NCBI GenBank assembly: GCA_016178945.1
Contig: JACOSH010000365.1
Span: 4,427 to 43,691, forward strand
Source of the DNA: Acidobacteriota bacterium
GTDB lineage: Bacteria > Acidobacteriota > Terriglobia > Bryobacterales > Bryobacteraceae
Direction of reading: 5' to 3'
DNA: 39,265 nucleotides
Below the pieces are notes generated by a model. That model was not told the origin of the DNA, ran no database searches, and saw nothing but the letters and a program-made list of their open reading frames with translations. This document shows, piece by piece, positions 15,080 to 24,800 of the stretch; position 1 is the first letter of the stretch, and each line of letters starts with the position of its first letter. Both the position numbers and the translations under genes were made by a program.

Positions 15080-17239
15080 CTATAGATCGATGGCGACGAC
15101 TTCGTGGTCGAGGATGGAAGGCACGGTGAGCTGCACGTATCCGCCGGATTCTTCCACTTTCGGCGACTGACCGCTCACCAGAAGCTGGACCCGGCGCGCC
15201 TTGCCCGGCGTCCTCACCCGGACCTTCTGCTCGCCGACCGGAATCAGCTCGCGGAACGGGCCCTTCATCATCATCGGATTGGTGAGGTTCACCAGGTGCA
15301 CAGTCATCGAGTCCTTCTGACGCCAGATCGTTACGTCCAGCACTCCGGGCCCGGTCACCGTGACGGGGCGCTCCTCCTGGGCGGCCCAGTCGACTGCATT
15401 GGCCATCAGCTTGCCGTGGTCGACGCTGAGCACCTCCCAGAAGGTGCGGTCGATGTCCCAGGGGAAGTACACGACCCGGCCTCGGCCGGTTTCGCGCAGG
15501 TAGACTTCCGGAATATCCGTCTTCGGCACCCGCGGGTAGACCTCTTCCATGGGCAGATCTGGATAGGACGGGATCAGGGTCAGCGGCGGATTCGGGAACT
15601 TCTCCAGCGCGCCCACGTCGACGCACGAGACGCCGTTGATGATCCGGCCGGCGTCTTCCAGCCCACGCAGAAGCGGGTGGGATTTGTCCTCCAGGCGCAG
15701 GTAGGAATTCTGCATCGGCCCCTCGATCCGTCCCTTGAACCAGACGCCGAACAAATCGGACAGCCCGAAGTTGCGACGGCGGACGCCCCACTCGTCGTAG
15801 AGCGAGGTCTCGAAGGTCGCCACCAGGCTGCCGCCGCGCTGGACGTATTCGCGGAGCTGGCGGCATTGTCCCGTGGAGAGCGCGGCGATGTTCGGCAGGA
15901 TGAGCGCCTTGAACTGATCCACGTGAGCAGGGTCGAGCAGCCGGTCGTGCACCATCTCAAACGGGATGCGGGCTTCCACCAGCGCGTGATAAAAGCCCAG
16001 CGTGTGGTGCTCGACTTTCTCGGCGGCGCGCGCGCCGCCATAGAATTGCGCCGTCTGTTGCGAGTACACCATGGCCACCCGCGCCAGGGGCGCTTCGTTG
16101 CGCAGGTAGCGCTCGTCGCGATGAAGGCGCGTGTAAATGTCCTCCACCACCTTCAACCAGCGATGGTCGTGGAGCGTGCCGGAAAACTTGGTGAACCAGG
16201 GGCGCAGGCCGTTGGCCACTCCGTCGGCGACCCAAATGCGAATCTCCGCCTCGCTCTGGACCGAGTCCTTCCAGCGGTAGGGCTCTTCCACGCCGACGCT
16301 GAAGATGCCGCCGACCGGCTTGCGTCCCAGGGTGGCCCGATACTCCTTGCCGTTCTTCCCGTTGGACCAGGGCGCGGCCACGCCGCGGCGCGCCTGCCGG
16401 TCGGCGAACAGGATGTCCGACAACTCGCCGATCGTTTTCATGTCGAGCGGGCTCAGGGCGCCGCCGCCGGCATTGGCGATGTACCGCGCGCCGGGGTTGA
16501 TCTTGCGGATCTCGGAATCCCACAGCCGCCACAACTCGAACAGCCGCTGCTGATGCCACCCCAGGTAGGCGCGGCGCGCCGGATCCTGCGGGTCGGCGCC
16601 GCGCGGCAGCTCCATCCCGGCGGCCGCTTTGAAATTGCGGCGGCAGTGCTCGCAGTAGCACATCCCGGATCCCGCCCAGCGGTTCGAGAAGATGCCGTCC
16701 ACCCGGTAGCGCGACATGATCTCGCGGTGGACTTCGGTCATGAACTCGAAGTTGTAGGGCCCCAGGGCGCAGGTCACCCACAGTTCCGGCGCCGCCCAGT
16801 GGCGGCGCCGTTTTCCCTCAGCGTCGACGGCAATCCAATCCGGATGCGCGTCGTATGCGTCCTGGTGCACGGCGTGAGGATCGGTGCGGGCGATGACCAC
16901 CATGTTCATCTGGCGGCAGCCCGCCAGAAGCTCGCCGAACGGATCGCCGCTGCCCATCCAGGCCGACCGGTGATGCAGCGGAATCTCGGTAGGATAGTAA
17001 GCGACGCATCCACCCGCGCTGAGGCAGGCCGCGTCGGAGTGGGTGCGGCGGAAATAGTCGAGCCAGAACCGCCGGTCGAATTTGCCAGGGTCGTCCTCCA
17101 CCAGCGTGAGTTGCGCCCAGCGCATGGGGCGGTCAAACCAGCCGGGATCGGCCGCGGCGGCCTGGCCCGAAGCGAACGCCGCGCCGCCGGCCGCTTGCAG
17201 AAAGCTCCGGCGCGAGGGATGCAAAAGATTCAGGCTCAT
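15080..17239 (-). CDS. Tat-exported GHL6/GH42-like putative glycosidase
   Basis: 719 residues. N-terminal SRRSFLQAAGG is a twin-arginine signal. A TIM-barrel domain (about residues 35-400) carries traits of the hypothetical glycosyl hydrolase GHL6 group: DPHAVHQDAYDAHPDWIAVDAEG, YRVDGIFSNRWAGSG and the cysteine cluster CYCEHCRRNF. A class-I glutamine-amidotransferase-like or GH42 trimerisation-like domain follows (IPFEMVHDRLLDPAHVDQFKALILPNIAALS, ...EYVQRGGSLVATFETSLYDEWG), then a C-terminal beta domain. No catalytic acid pair can be assigned by eye. The start is ATG 17239 behind a GGGGAGGGGGA tract; a TTG 21 bases upstream is less likely. Last gene of the leftward IclR-linked cluster, 99 bases after the NHL gene, with a possible internal -10 (TATACT, 17279-17274). 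Substrate unknown. Confidence 0.8.
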   Translation of the reverse strand: MSLNLLHPSRRSFLQAAGGAAFASGQAAAADPGWFDRPMRWAQLTLVEDDPGKFDRRFWLDYFRRTHSDAACLSAGGCVAYYPTEIPLHHRSAWMGSGDPFGELLAGCRQMNMVVIARTDPHAVHQDAYDAHPDWIAVDAEGKRRRHWAAPELWVTCALGPYNFEFMTEVHREIMSRYRVDGIFSNRWAGSGMCYCEHCRRNFKAAAGMELPRGADPQDPARRAYLGWHQQRLFELWRLWDSEIRKINPGARYIANAGGGALSPLDMKTIGELSDILFADRQARRGVAAPWSNGKNGKEYRATLGRKPVGGIFSVGVEEPYRWKDSVQSEAEIRIWVADGVANGLRPWFTKFSGTLHDHRWLKVVEDIYTRLHRDERYLRNEAPLARVAMVYSQQTAQFYGGARAAEKVEHHTLGFYHALVEARIPFEMVHDRLLDPAHVDQFKALILPNIAALSTGQCRQLREYVQRGGSLVATFETSLYDEWGVRRRNFGLSDLFGVWFKGRIEGPMQNSYLRLEDKSHPLLRGLEDAGRIINGVSCVDVGALEKFPNPPLTLIPSYPDLPMEEVYPRVPKTDIPEVYLRETGRGRVVYFPWDIDRTFWEVLSVDHGKLMANAVDWAAQEERPVTVTGPGVLDVTIWRQKDSMTVHLVNLTNPMMMKGPFRELIPVGEQKVRVRTPGKARRVQLLVSGQSPKVEESGGYVQLTVPSILDHEVVAIDL

Positions 17240-17250
17240 TCCCCCTCCCC

Positions 17251-17282
17251 AACCAGTCAAGGACTGTGAGGACAGTATAACC
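17251..17282. repeat. Dispersed 32-bp motif, copy 1
   Basis: These 32 bases match 29415-29446 at 26 positions, with a shared core GTGAGGACAGYATAACC. Copy 1 lies in the leader of the GHL6-like gene and contains the small palindrome ACTGT-GAGG-ACAGT and a -10-like TATACT on the minus strand. Copy 2 lies in a convergent gap. The rest of this 99-base gap (17283-17338) is GC-rich with no other signal. Confidence 0.5.
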
Positions 17283-17338
17283 CCTGCAGTGTCCTACATA
17301 CCGGCCTCCTGTGCGGCCGAGCCACGGGCCGCCGGGGT

Positions 17339-19507
17339 TCATTGAATTCTCCTGAAAACCTGTACACCGTGAACGCCCTTGCCCTCCACGGCGGCATACA
17401 CCAGGCCCTTGCGATCCACGGCGGCGGTCTTCACGCCCTGCTCGCCTTCGGCCGTGGCGGGCGCCCAAGCCGCCACATAGGCGCCGCGGCTGTCGTAGAC
17501 GGCGATCGCGTTACGCCCATCCCGGCGCCGCGCGGCCACGTACGTGTTGCCTTCGTGGTCCGTGGTCATGCTGTGGAAGTGAATCCAGTCGCGGAAACCG
17601 GCGGGGGCAAATTCGAAGAGGAACTTCCCCTCCGGGGCGAAGCGTTGAACTGGTCCATAGTAGTTTGAGACGATGATGTCGCCATTCGGGGCTATGCCCA
17701 TTCCGTGCGGATCGCGAAACTCGCCAGTGCGAAAACCCTTCCGGCCGAACTGGAAGAGGAATTTGCCGGAGGGCTCGAACACGCTCACCCGGTTGTTATC
17801 CACATCCACCACGTACAGTCGGCTTTGATCGGGCGAAAAATCCAGGCCGTGGGTCCGCAACAGTTGTCCGGGACCGCTGCCTTTCTGTCCGAAGGCGCGC
17901 AGAAACTTGCCCTCCGGACTAAAGACTTCGATGCGGTGATTGTTGGTGTCGAGGACGAAGATCTCGCCGTTCCGGTGCACCCGTGCGTCGCGCGGCGCGC
18001 GAAACGCGCCGGGTCCGCCCCCGGGTCCCAGTCCGATCTCCCCCAACCATTTGCCCTCGGGTGTAAACCGGTGCACGCGCGATCCCACGCTGTCCACGAC
18101 GATCACGTTGCCGTCCTTGTCGAAGCACAGTCCGTGGGCTTCCTGAAGAGGGTACGGCATACCCTTCGGATTCAGCCAGGAACGGACCAACTGGTACTGG
18201 GGCTCCGGGGACGAGGGCGTCTGGAGCGGGTCCGGGAAGCTGAGCAGATCCACCACTTGCTTTCCGTTCTCGAGAATCTTGGAAACGGTGTATATCCGCT
18301 TGTCGCGTCCGACGGCGATAGCCTGGGCCCAGGTTGGCCGCCGCCCGTCGGGGAGGGAAATAGCGCCATGATCGGTGTACTGACGAGCCGGAATGTCATA
18401 GGTGACAAAGCGCATTTCTTCGCCGGCGGGGGTTCCGGTGAGGAAATAGAGGGTGTGGCCATCGGGTCCCAGGGTCAATCCAAGATAGCCGTAGGAGAAG
18501 GAGTCATACAGACCGCTGGTACGCGTTTTCTCCGATGCGATGCGCTCCACGAAATCGAACTGCTGGGCCAGAGGATCGAAGCGGAACAGAAAACCGGTGT
18601 TTCCGTGGGTCCCGTAGAAGGAGTTCTCAGATTTGTACCAGACGGTCTGACGCCAGTTGTAGCCCATGTGGCCGGGTTGGTCCGGGTCCCACTTGCCGAG
18701 GACATCGCGGTTCGCCCGGCCGCCTTCCAGATGCTGGAGTTGGTCCGCGGCGGGGTCATAACGAATAACGTCACCCGTTGCGGTGGTGAAGAACGCGAAA
18801 CCGGTTCGTGGGTCTACGGCGATGGAGCGGCAGATCACCCGGAAGGCGGAGCCCACTCCTTTCTCGCCATCCCCGGCGGTAGCGCCATAATTCTTGAGCT
18901 TCTGGCTTTCCAGGTGATAGGACAGGAACAAGCCCGATGGCCAGGTGAGCCCGTAGAGTCTGCCCCGTTTCGGGTCCATGGCCATGGTGATGATGCCTTC
19001 GCTATTCGGGGCCTTGGCCAGATCCGCGATCTTGCGGGTGGCCATGTCGTACGCGAGGAAGTGCCCGCCGGGGTAGGGCGCGAACCCTGCCGGAGGCGTC
19101 CCAGCTAACTCCTTCTTTCCGGCGTGCTCGTAATAGGCCAGATGGGTGGCGAAGTAGAGCTTTCCGCCGTGCTCATGGAAGCTGACGTGACTCTTGCCCT
19201 GCGGGACGGCCTTCAGGCCTTTTTCACCGGCCGCTTCGGTCAAATCCGCCAGGTGAGACACCTTTCCGGTAGCCGGATCATAGGAAAACACCTGTGCGCC
19301 CACGTCAATCCTGTGAGAGCAGAGGACGTAGTAGATCTTGCCATCGCTGGCCGCGGTGACGGCGTTGTAGTTGTCGTCGCTCTGAGTAAATCCGGAATCA
19401 TGCCATCGAGCGGCGAGGACACCGATAGGGCTGCCGTGGGGAGGAGCGGCCGCTTTTTGGGGATGAGCAGCAAGGATGAGCAAGGCCGCTACAAAGAGAA
19501 GCCGCAT
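17339..19507 (-). CDS. Exported NHL-repeat beta-propeller protein
   Basis: 722 residues from MRLLFVAALLILAAHP, a signal peptide. The first half (to about residue 400) is a degenerate propeller with repeated aromatic-GTP segments. The second half has clear NHL repeats, for example AHGLCFDKDGNVIVVDSVGSRVHRFTPEGKW, RVHRNGEIFVLDTNNHRIEVFSPEGKFLRAFGQKG and YVVDVDNNRVSVFEPSGKFLFQFGRKG, read here in part. So this may be a double propeller. NHL proteins mostly bind ligands, but some are lyases; none can be assigned. The start is chosen from AGGAG ten bases upstream and the signal peptide; a longer open frame begins at 19597 but runs into the upstream gene. It follows the Tat-exported unknown gene by 22 bases in the leftward cluster. 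Confidence 0.85.
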   Translation of the reverse strand: MRLLFVAALLILAAHPQKAAAPPHGSPIGVLAARWHDSGFTQSDDNYNAVTAASDGKIYYVLCSHRIDVGAQVFSYDPATGKVSHLADLTEAAGEKGLKAVPQGKSHVSFHEHGGKLYFATHLAYYEHAGKKELAGTPPAGFAPYPGGHFLAYDMATRKIADLAKAPNSEGIITMAMDPKRGRLYGLTWPSGLFLSYHLESQKLKNYGATAGDGEKGVGSAFRVICRSIAVDPRTGFAFFTTATGDVIRYDPAADQLQHLEGGRANRDVLGKWDPDQPGHMGYNWRQTVWYKSENSFYGTHGNTGFLFRFDPLAQQFDFVERIASEKTRTSGLYDSFSYGYLGLTLGPDGHTLYFLTGTPAGEEMRFVTYDIPARQYTDHGAISLPDGRRPTWAQAIAVGRDKRIYTVSKILENGKQVVDLLSFPDPLQTPSSPEPQYQLVRSWLNPKGMPYPLQEAHGLCFDKDGNVIVVDSVGSRVHRFTPEGKWLGEIGLGPGGGPGAFRAPRDARVHRNGEIFVLDTNNHRIEVFSPEGKFLRAFGQKGSGPGQLLRTHGLDFSPDQSRLYVVDVDNNRVSVFEPSGKFLFQFGRKGFRTGEFRDPHGMGIAPNGDIIVSNYYGPVQRFAPEGKFLFEFAPAGFRDWIHFHSMTTDHEGNTYVAARRRDGRNAIAVYDSRGAYVAAWAPATAEGEQGVKTAAVDRKGLVYAAVEGKGVHGVQVFRRIQ

Positions 19508-19529
19508 TGCGTGGAAGCTCCTGATTCGT

Positions 19530-20438
19530 TCAGCCAGTTGGCCCTTGAGAGGCGGCGGCATGTTGTTCAAAGCGGAAGTCCCGCAACGCTCCTTCAAAGA
19601 AGACTATCAGACCCTTCACCGAGGCGCTGGCTCCGGGCTCAAGATCGGGAAAGCGCGGATCGGCGTGCATGCACGGGTGGTTGGGATTCGCGATCAACGA
19701 CAGGGTGTCCTTGCCCCAGGTCATGGCCACCATGCGTTCCCCTTGGTTGGACCGGGTGACGATCCACGGTTGATCCGCGATCGCCTTCCCTTTCGTTCGC
19801 CATCCGACACGATAGGCCGCGGATTCGTCGCGCCGGGAGGTCAAGGCTTCGGACAATGGAGTCCAGCCGGATCCTGGCAGATGGACGAACTTATTGCTTC
19901 GGGTGAAGTCCGCAAACTCCCGTATCCCGCGCAGGTACGCGCAGGTCTGCAGCGTGAGGTTCGTCAGGGGCTCGCGGCTCCCGTTGCGGATGTGCAGCTC
20001 CAGTTCGACCACCGGGCCGGCCAGCTTCTCGATGCGCCCGCCAAAAGCGACGCCGTTCAGCAGCGTCCGTTCGAACGCAATCCCACGGGAGGTGGCGCTC
20101 CAAGGCGCGGGGGGCAGATCCGGGAAGAGCTGTGGCAAAGGAGGATTGACGTGGCTCAGAAAGAGCAAGCCGCGACTCGAGAAGATCGCTTCCGGGAAGT
20201 CAAGCCAGAGGTAATCCTGGCTCGGCCACGGTGGGCTGATCCAGGCGATCTGTTCGAAACGGTAGTGAGGCCGCCACTGTCCGGGCACGATCCGGATGCC
20301 CTTGGCGTGAGTCTCGTAGGTCTCCTGGCCGGGCATGACGGTTGCGCCGGCTCCGAGGCTCATCGCCGCGAGAAATCCGCGGCGATCAAGCTGTTGGGCT
20401 GTGCCCATCAGGCGGCGGTCAGACTTTGACATGTCCAT
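19530..20438 (-). CDS. Tat-exported protein of unknown function
   Basis: 302 residues from MDMSKSDRRLMGTAQQ. A twin-arginine signal (DRRGFLAAMSLGAGATVM, about residues 18-36) precedes a soluble domain rich in aromatic and proline residues, with PGQWRPHYRFEQIAWISPPW, LELHIRNGSREPLTNLTLQTCAYLRG and HPCMHADPRFPDLEPGASASV. The pattern suggests a beta-sandwich, such as carbohydrate-active or binding domains have, but I do not recognise the family. The start ATG 20438 follows a GAGAGGTGA site; a TTG at 20459 is a poorer choice. It lies 17 bases after the dapA remnant and 22 bases before the NHL gene, so it is part of the IclR-headed leftward operon. No catalytic motif seen. Confidence 0.75.
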   Translation of the reverse strand: MDMSKSDRRLMGTAQQLDRRGFLAAMSLGAGATVMPGQETYETHAKGIRIVPGQWRPHYRFEQIAWISPPWPSQDYLWLDFPEAIFSSRGLLFLSHVNPPLPQLFPDLPPAPWSATSRGIAFERTLLNGVAFGGRIEKLAGPVVELELHIRNGSREPLTNLTLQTCAYLRGIREFADFTRSNKFVHLPGSGWTPLSEALTSRRDESAAYRVGWRTKGKAIADQPWIVTRSNQGERMVAMTWGKDTLSLIANPNHPCMHADPRFPDLEPGASASVKGLIVFFEGALRDFRFEQHAAASQGPTG

Positions 20439-20455
20439 GCACTTCACCTCTCGAT

Positions 20456-20848
20456 TCAACGCACCGCACTGGCGCCCCTGACCAGCTTGTCGAGAACCAT
20501 CCGGATGACGGAGAGCTCGTCCTCACTGGCGGCGACCTGCGGGCTTCGCGGGGGCCCAATCGGGATGCCCGAAACCATCTCGATGGCGCCTCGAAGGATG
20601 GGAATGGGGTTAATCCGCCCGTTCTGGTTCAACGCCGCGAACAACGGCGCCAGTCGGATCCGCTCCTCATCCGTGAGGGCGTAGAACTCACCCGTGGTTC
20701 CAGTCAGAATCAGGGAATGGCAAAATCCTTTGCGGATGACGAAATCAGCCAGCTCCGCGAGGGCTTCCCAATGGACGTCTTCGTTGGCCCGGAAGGGCGT
20801 CACCAGTGGCGCCACGACGCGCCCCAGAATGTCCAGCAGCGTTTTCAT
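20456..20848 (-). pseudogene. dapA-family (dihydrodipicolinate synthase/NAL) remnant with internal in-frame deletion
   Basis: 130 residues, against about 290-310 for the family. Residues 9-62 are a normal N-terminus: VVAPLVTPFRANEDVHWEAL and the substrate-loop motif GTTGE (50-54). From about residue 64 the sequence jumps to the family's C-terminal helices: RLAPLFAALNQ, INPIPI (79-84), GPPRSPQVAASEDEL. About 165 residues are missing, including the stretch that holds the Schiff-base lysine and the catalytic tyrosine (E. coli K161, Y133). The reading frame is kept, with the junction at about 20640-20665. It cannot be an active aldolase. Start overlaps the iclR stop (ATGA, 20845-20848). An intact homologue would have cleaved or formed a 2-keto acid, as KDG or sialic-acid aldolases do. 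Either a real decayed gene or an assembly artefact. Confidence 0.8.
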
Positions 20849-21666
20849 CCCACCTCCACGATGGTCCTTCGATCACCGGCCGGCGCCGCCGTGCTCCCGG
20901 AGATACCAGCCATGTCCCGCGCCGCTTCGCCCACGAGCGCGCCGAATTCCTGCAATCGGCCTTCGGTGATGCGGGTTCCTGGACCGGAGATGCTGATCGC
21001 TCCCAACGCTCCGCTCGACGGCTCGACGAAGCCCGCGGCCGCGCACAGCACCCCTTCTTCGTGCTCTTCCCGGTCCAGCGCGAATCCCCGGCGCCGGACG
21101 TGCGCCAACTCTTCCTCCAGCCGGTTCAGGCTGGTATTGGTATGAGGCGTGAATCGCGGCATGCCGCGGCGGGCGGCGATTTCCCGCGGCTCTTCGCCGG
21201 GCAACAAGGCCAGCAACGCTTTGCCGAGCGAGGTGCAATGCAGCGGCGCGCGTCTCCCTTGATCCCCTCGGGTGTGAAGTTGATACGGCGATTCGATCGC
21301 CGCCACCACCAGCAGATCATCATTCGATAGGATCGCGAGCTTCACCGTCTCCTTGGTCTCGTCCGCCAACCGGCGCAGGTGAGGCAGCGCTCTGGTCACC
21401 AATTGCGTATCCCGGGAGAACAGCAAACCGAGCTCGAAGACCCTTGGTCCCAGACAGAATCGCTTCTCCTCGTCCTGCGTCACAAAACTCAGACTCTGGA
21501 GTGTGCGCAGCAGATTATGGGTCGTGCTCTTCGGAATGGACAAGTAGCGGCTGAGGTCACTGACGGTCAGTACTGATCCAGCGGTGCTGAACGCACACAG
21601 CAGCTCCAAGGCTTTCCGGACTGAGGCGACCTGGTAGTCCCTTGCCTTTTCGGCTGGTAGGTCCAT
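20845..21666 (-). CDS. IclR family transcriptional regulator
   Basis: 273 residues from MDLPAEKARDYQVASV. The N-terminal winged helix-turn-helix spans about residues 14-75 (VRKALELL, LTVSDLSRYLSIPKSTTHNLLRTLQSLSFV), and the C-terminal IclR effector domain follows (residues 80-260) with RAPLHCTSLGKALLALLP and FALDREEHEEGVLCAAAGF. It heads the leftward operon and shares a 154-base gap with the TonB receptor gene. Its own promoter places transcription start only about three bases before the ATG, and a 13-bp palindrome covers that spot. IclR-type regulators next to dapA-family genes usually control sugar-acid or aromatic catabolism, with the pathway intermediate as effector (family knowledge). 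An upstream in-frame start at 21717 would lie within the promoter. Confidence 0.92.
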   Translation of the reverse strand: MDLPAEKARDYQVASVRKALELLCAFSTAGSVLTVSDLSRYLSIPKSTTHNLLRTLQSLSFVTQDEEKRFCLGPRVFELGLLFSRDTQLVTRALPHLRRLADETKETVKLAILSNDDLLVVAAIESPYQLHTRGDQGRRAPLHCTSLGKALLALLPGEEPREIAARRGMPRFTPHTNTSLNRLEEELAHVRRRGFALDREEHEEGVLCAAAGFVEPSSGALGAISISGPGTRITEGRLQEFGALVGEAARDMAGISGSTAAPAGDRRTIVEVG

Positions 21667-21675
21667 ACAGTATGG
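21663..21675. promoter_or_regulatory. Palindrome at the iclR start codon, candidate autoregulatory operator
   Basis: CCATAC-A-GTATGG is a perfect 13-bp inverted repeat that covers the iclR ATG (21666-21664) and the predicted transcription start. It lies directly after the -10 box. Blocking here would silence the leftward operon. Which protein binds is inferred. Confidence 0.5.
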
Positions 21676-21704
21676 ATTATTGGCCCTAATTCTGAACCTG
21701 TCAA
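21676..21704 (-). promoter_or_regulatory. Sigma70-like promoter for iclR and the leftward operon
   Basis: TTGACA (21704-21699) and AATAAT (21681-21676) are separated by 17 bases on the minus strand. Start of transcription would be near 21669, three bases before the ATG, so the transcript is predicted to be nearly leaderless. Confidence 0.7.
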
Positions 21705-21713
21705 GTCTTGACA
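21699..21713. promoter_or_regulatory. Perfect palindrome formed by two back-to-back -35 boxes
   Basis: TGTCAAG-T-CTTGACA reads the same on both strands apart from its centre. Each arm contains a full TTGACA, one for each direction, with only three bases between the two -35 boxes. One dimeric regulator or one RNA polymerase could occupy the site at a time. Confidence 0.7.
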
Positions 21714-21736
21714 ACACCTTTGCGGTGCCGTAGAAT
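21708..21736 (+). promoter_or_regulatory. Sigma70-like promoter for the TonB receptor gene
   Basis: TTGACA (21708-21713) and TAGAAT (21731-21736) are 17 bases apart. Transcription would start near 21743 and give a leader of about 78 bases, which contains a further palindrome and ends with GGAGG (21810-21814), six bases before the ATG at 21821. Confidence 0.75.
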
Positions 21737-21767
21737 CCCAGTAATCGATTCAGCGCATCAGATAGAC

Positions 21768-21786
21768 TGTTCAGCTAAACTGAACA
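21768..21786. promoter_or_regulatory. Palindrome in the TonB receptor leader, candidate operator
   Basis: TGTTCAG-N5-CTGAACA is a perfect inverted repeat with 7-bp arms, about 25 bases downstream of the predicted transcription start. Its spacing fits a dimeric winged-helix regulator such as the adjacent IclR protein; a short RNA hairpin is the alternative. Confidence 0.55.
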
Positions 21787-21820
21787 AAACCGGTAGTGAA
21801 TTCGCTCCTGGAGGTTTCGA

Positions 21821-24800
21821 ATGCAACTCTCGACACTGCGGGCTGTCCTCAGCGTAGCGGTGGGGATTTTTCTGTCGATTCGGCCTGGCTTGGTCCTGGG
21901 CCAGTCAACGGCGGGCGACGTCATCGGAACGGTGCGCGACGCGAGCGGGGCAGTGGTCCCCAACGTATCGGTCGCGCTCGTCCAGGAGGAAACCAACTTC
22001 ACCCGGAAGACAACGACCAACACAGAGGGGAGCTACGAATTCCGCATTCTGCCGCCAGGCGCTTATACGTTGACCGCAGAGGCCCCGGGCTTCAAGAAGT
22101 ACATCGGGGAACACATCCCGCTGGTCTCCCGGCAGGTGCTCCGGGTCGACATCTCCATGGCTGTGGGTCAAGTGAGCGAAAATGTGACGGTCGTAGCCGA
22201 GACGCCGCTGGTCACCACCGACACGGGAACGTTGGCCGAAACGCGAGGATCCAATCTCCTGAATGAAGGGCCGCAGGGAACGCCCATCATGACCACCTTC
22301 GGTAACAACACCCTGAGGCACTCGCTGTTGGTCCGCGGCAGCGGTGAAGCGGGTTACAAGGCGGCCGGGAGCCGGGCGGGACAGTACGAGGTGTCCGTGG
22401 ACGGCAACGCGGTCGAGACCACCTACACCAACATTACGGTCCCGTACCAGGCGCTGCGGGAAGAGAAGGTGACCGTGGTCGGGGCGCCGGCCGAGTACCG
22501 GACACCGGTGACCCTGGATGCCGTCACGCAACAGGGCGCCAACCGGCTGCACGGGGCGGTCACCTTGCAGTTCTCCCACGACCGCCTGAATGCCCTCGGC
22601 GCCATGTCCCCTACCTCGGCGCGTCCCGCGCAGTTCCCTCACCACCAGTGGAACTTGACCGCGGGCGGGCCCCTGTACATTCCCAAGGTTTACGACGGGC
22701 GAAACCGGACGTTCCTGTTCTTTTCCGGCGAGCGGGCCACGCCGTCGGATGTCAGCGTCGCGTTTGGCCGCCTCGTGACGGTCCCCACCAACGGAATGCG
22801 GCAGGGCGATTTCTCCGCCTACTTCGACGCCACTGGCAAGGGCTCCAGGCCGCTGATCGATCCCCTGTCGGGCCAGCCCTTCACCGGTAAGATCATCCCC
22901 AAAACACGCTGGAATCCAGCCGCGACCAAAGCGGTGGAGCTGTTTTTTCCGGCGCCCAACGTTGCCGGCATCAACCCCAACATCCCGCTCAATAACTTCA
23001 ACGGGCCGTCCGGGTCGAAGTTCAACTGGCACACGCTGTTCGCGCGCATCGATCAGAAGCTCTATAGCCGCAACACGTTTGGCTTCAGTTACACCGAGAG
23101 CCCTATCAACAACGCCAACACCGAAGCCCTGCCTCGTCTCGGCAGGTACGTGATCGCCGGACATGCCAAGCAATTCAACTGGACCGACACGGACATTGTC
23201 TCCCCCAGCATCGTCAACGAGGTCCGCGTGGGGTACTTCATCTTTGACAATGAAAGGTGGGGCAACGATGGCGGAACGCTGGGCGACATTACGACCGCGC
23301 TGGGAATCGATCTGGGCGCCGACGCCGCCTTCCGCAATGCCCGCCGCCAGGCGCCGCAAATCGGCATTACCGGCCTCACCGGCATCAGCAGCACCTATGC
23401 CGACGACCAGCGGGTTCAGCGCTGGATGCACGTGCGGGACAACCTCTCCATTCAGAAAGGGAGGCACAGTTTCAAGCTGGGGTACGATCACCGCTTCAAG
23501 CGCGATGATCGTCTGTCCGCCAACAGCGCCATCGGCGGGGCCCAGTCTTATACCGGCAGGTTCAGCGGCGATCCCTTCGCCGATTTCCTGCTCGGCATTC
23601 CGGATGGGTCCGCACGGTATACTCCCGGCGTGGAGTGGTTGCGGCGGCGTTACAACGAGCTGGGAGTCTACCTGCAAGACCAGTTCAAAGCCACTTCCAG
23701 GCTGACTCTGAACTTCGGAGTCCGCTTTGAGCGCATCAGTCCGAGGACAGAAACCAGCGGCGCCTATATCAACTTCGATCCGAAAACGCTGGCGATCATC
23801 TTCCCGGATGACACCTCGATCAAGCTGGTTCATCCCGCGTTTCCCGCGTCCTTCAAGAAGGTGACGGCGGCCCAGGCGGGCTTCCCGGAGCGCCTGATGA
23901 ACCCGTCGGTGGCCTGGATTCCCCGGTTCGGCTTCGCCCAGCGGCTGACCGACCGTGGAAACATGGTCTTGCGAGGCGCATACAGCGTTTTCTCAGTGGA
24001 CGCTGGCTGGTCGAACAACAACTGGAGGTTCATCGACAGCGGCCCCTTCGCTCTCTCCGAGACGTTCGTGAACACCATCACCAACGGCGTCGCCCTGGTG
24101 ACTTTGAACAGACCGTTTCCAAACCTCGTGGGCCAGGGGCCCAGCACGATCAGCGTCTCCGGCAGGAATCCGGACATCGGGACACCCCTGACCCAGCAGT
24201 ACAACCTCATGCTGGAACGTCAATTGATCGGCGCTTGGGTGGCGCGCCTCGGTTACGTCGGCTCCCGAACCACCCAGATCTGGTACAACCGCGACCTCAA
24301 CCGTCCGCCCGCCAGCACCATTCCCTTCACCTCCAGCCGCCTGCTGCACCCGGAGTTCCAGAGCATCGGCTACCTCGACAAGGGTGGAAATGGCTGGTAC
24401 AACGGCCTGCAAGCGGGACTGGCTCACCGCTTCTCGAGCGGGCTGGAGGTTGACGGCCTGTTCCAGTGGGTCAGCGAGATCGCCGACGTCGGCGAAAGCG
24501 GCACCAACACCACCGGCTTCACCTTGGAGAACCCCTATTGCCGCGGTTGCGAAAAGGGAAAGATCACCGTCACCGACAGCCTGGATTTCCGCGCCAACAT
24601 CATGTACCAGCTTCCCCTTGGCCGCGGAAGACGGTTCGGAGCAGGTTCGGGGCGAATGATCAACGGCTTCATCGGCGGTTGGGCGCTCTCCAGCATCATC
24701 GATGCCCGGAACGGACGTCCGAACACCGTGACCTTCTCCGGCAGGGACACCTCCAACACGAATCTTCGCAGCGGGCGGGCCGACGTCGTGGGGGGCTGCA

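Noticed and set aside
15104-17269. A 721-codon plus-strand frame across the GHL6-like gene
   Set aside because: The minus strand has a Tat signal, ribosome-binding site and recognisable domains; nothing in the plus frame resembles a protein family.
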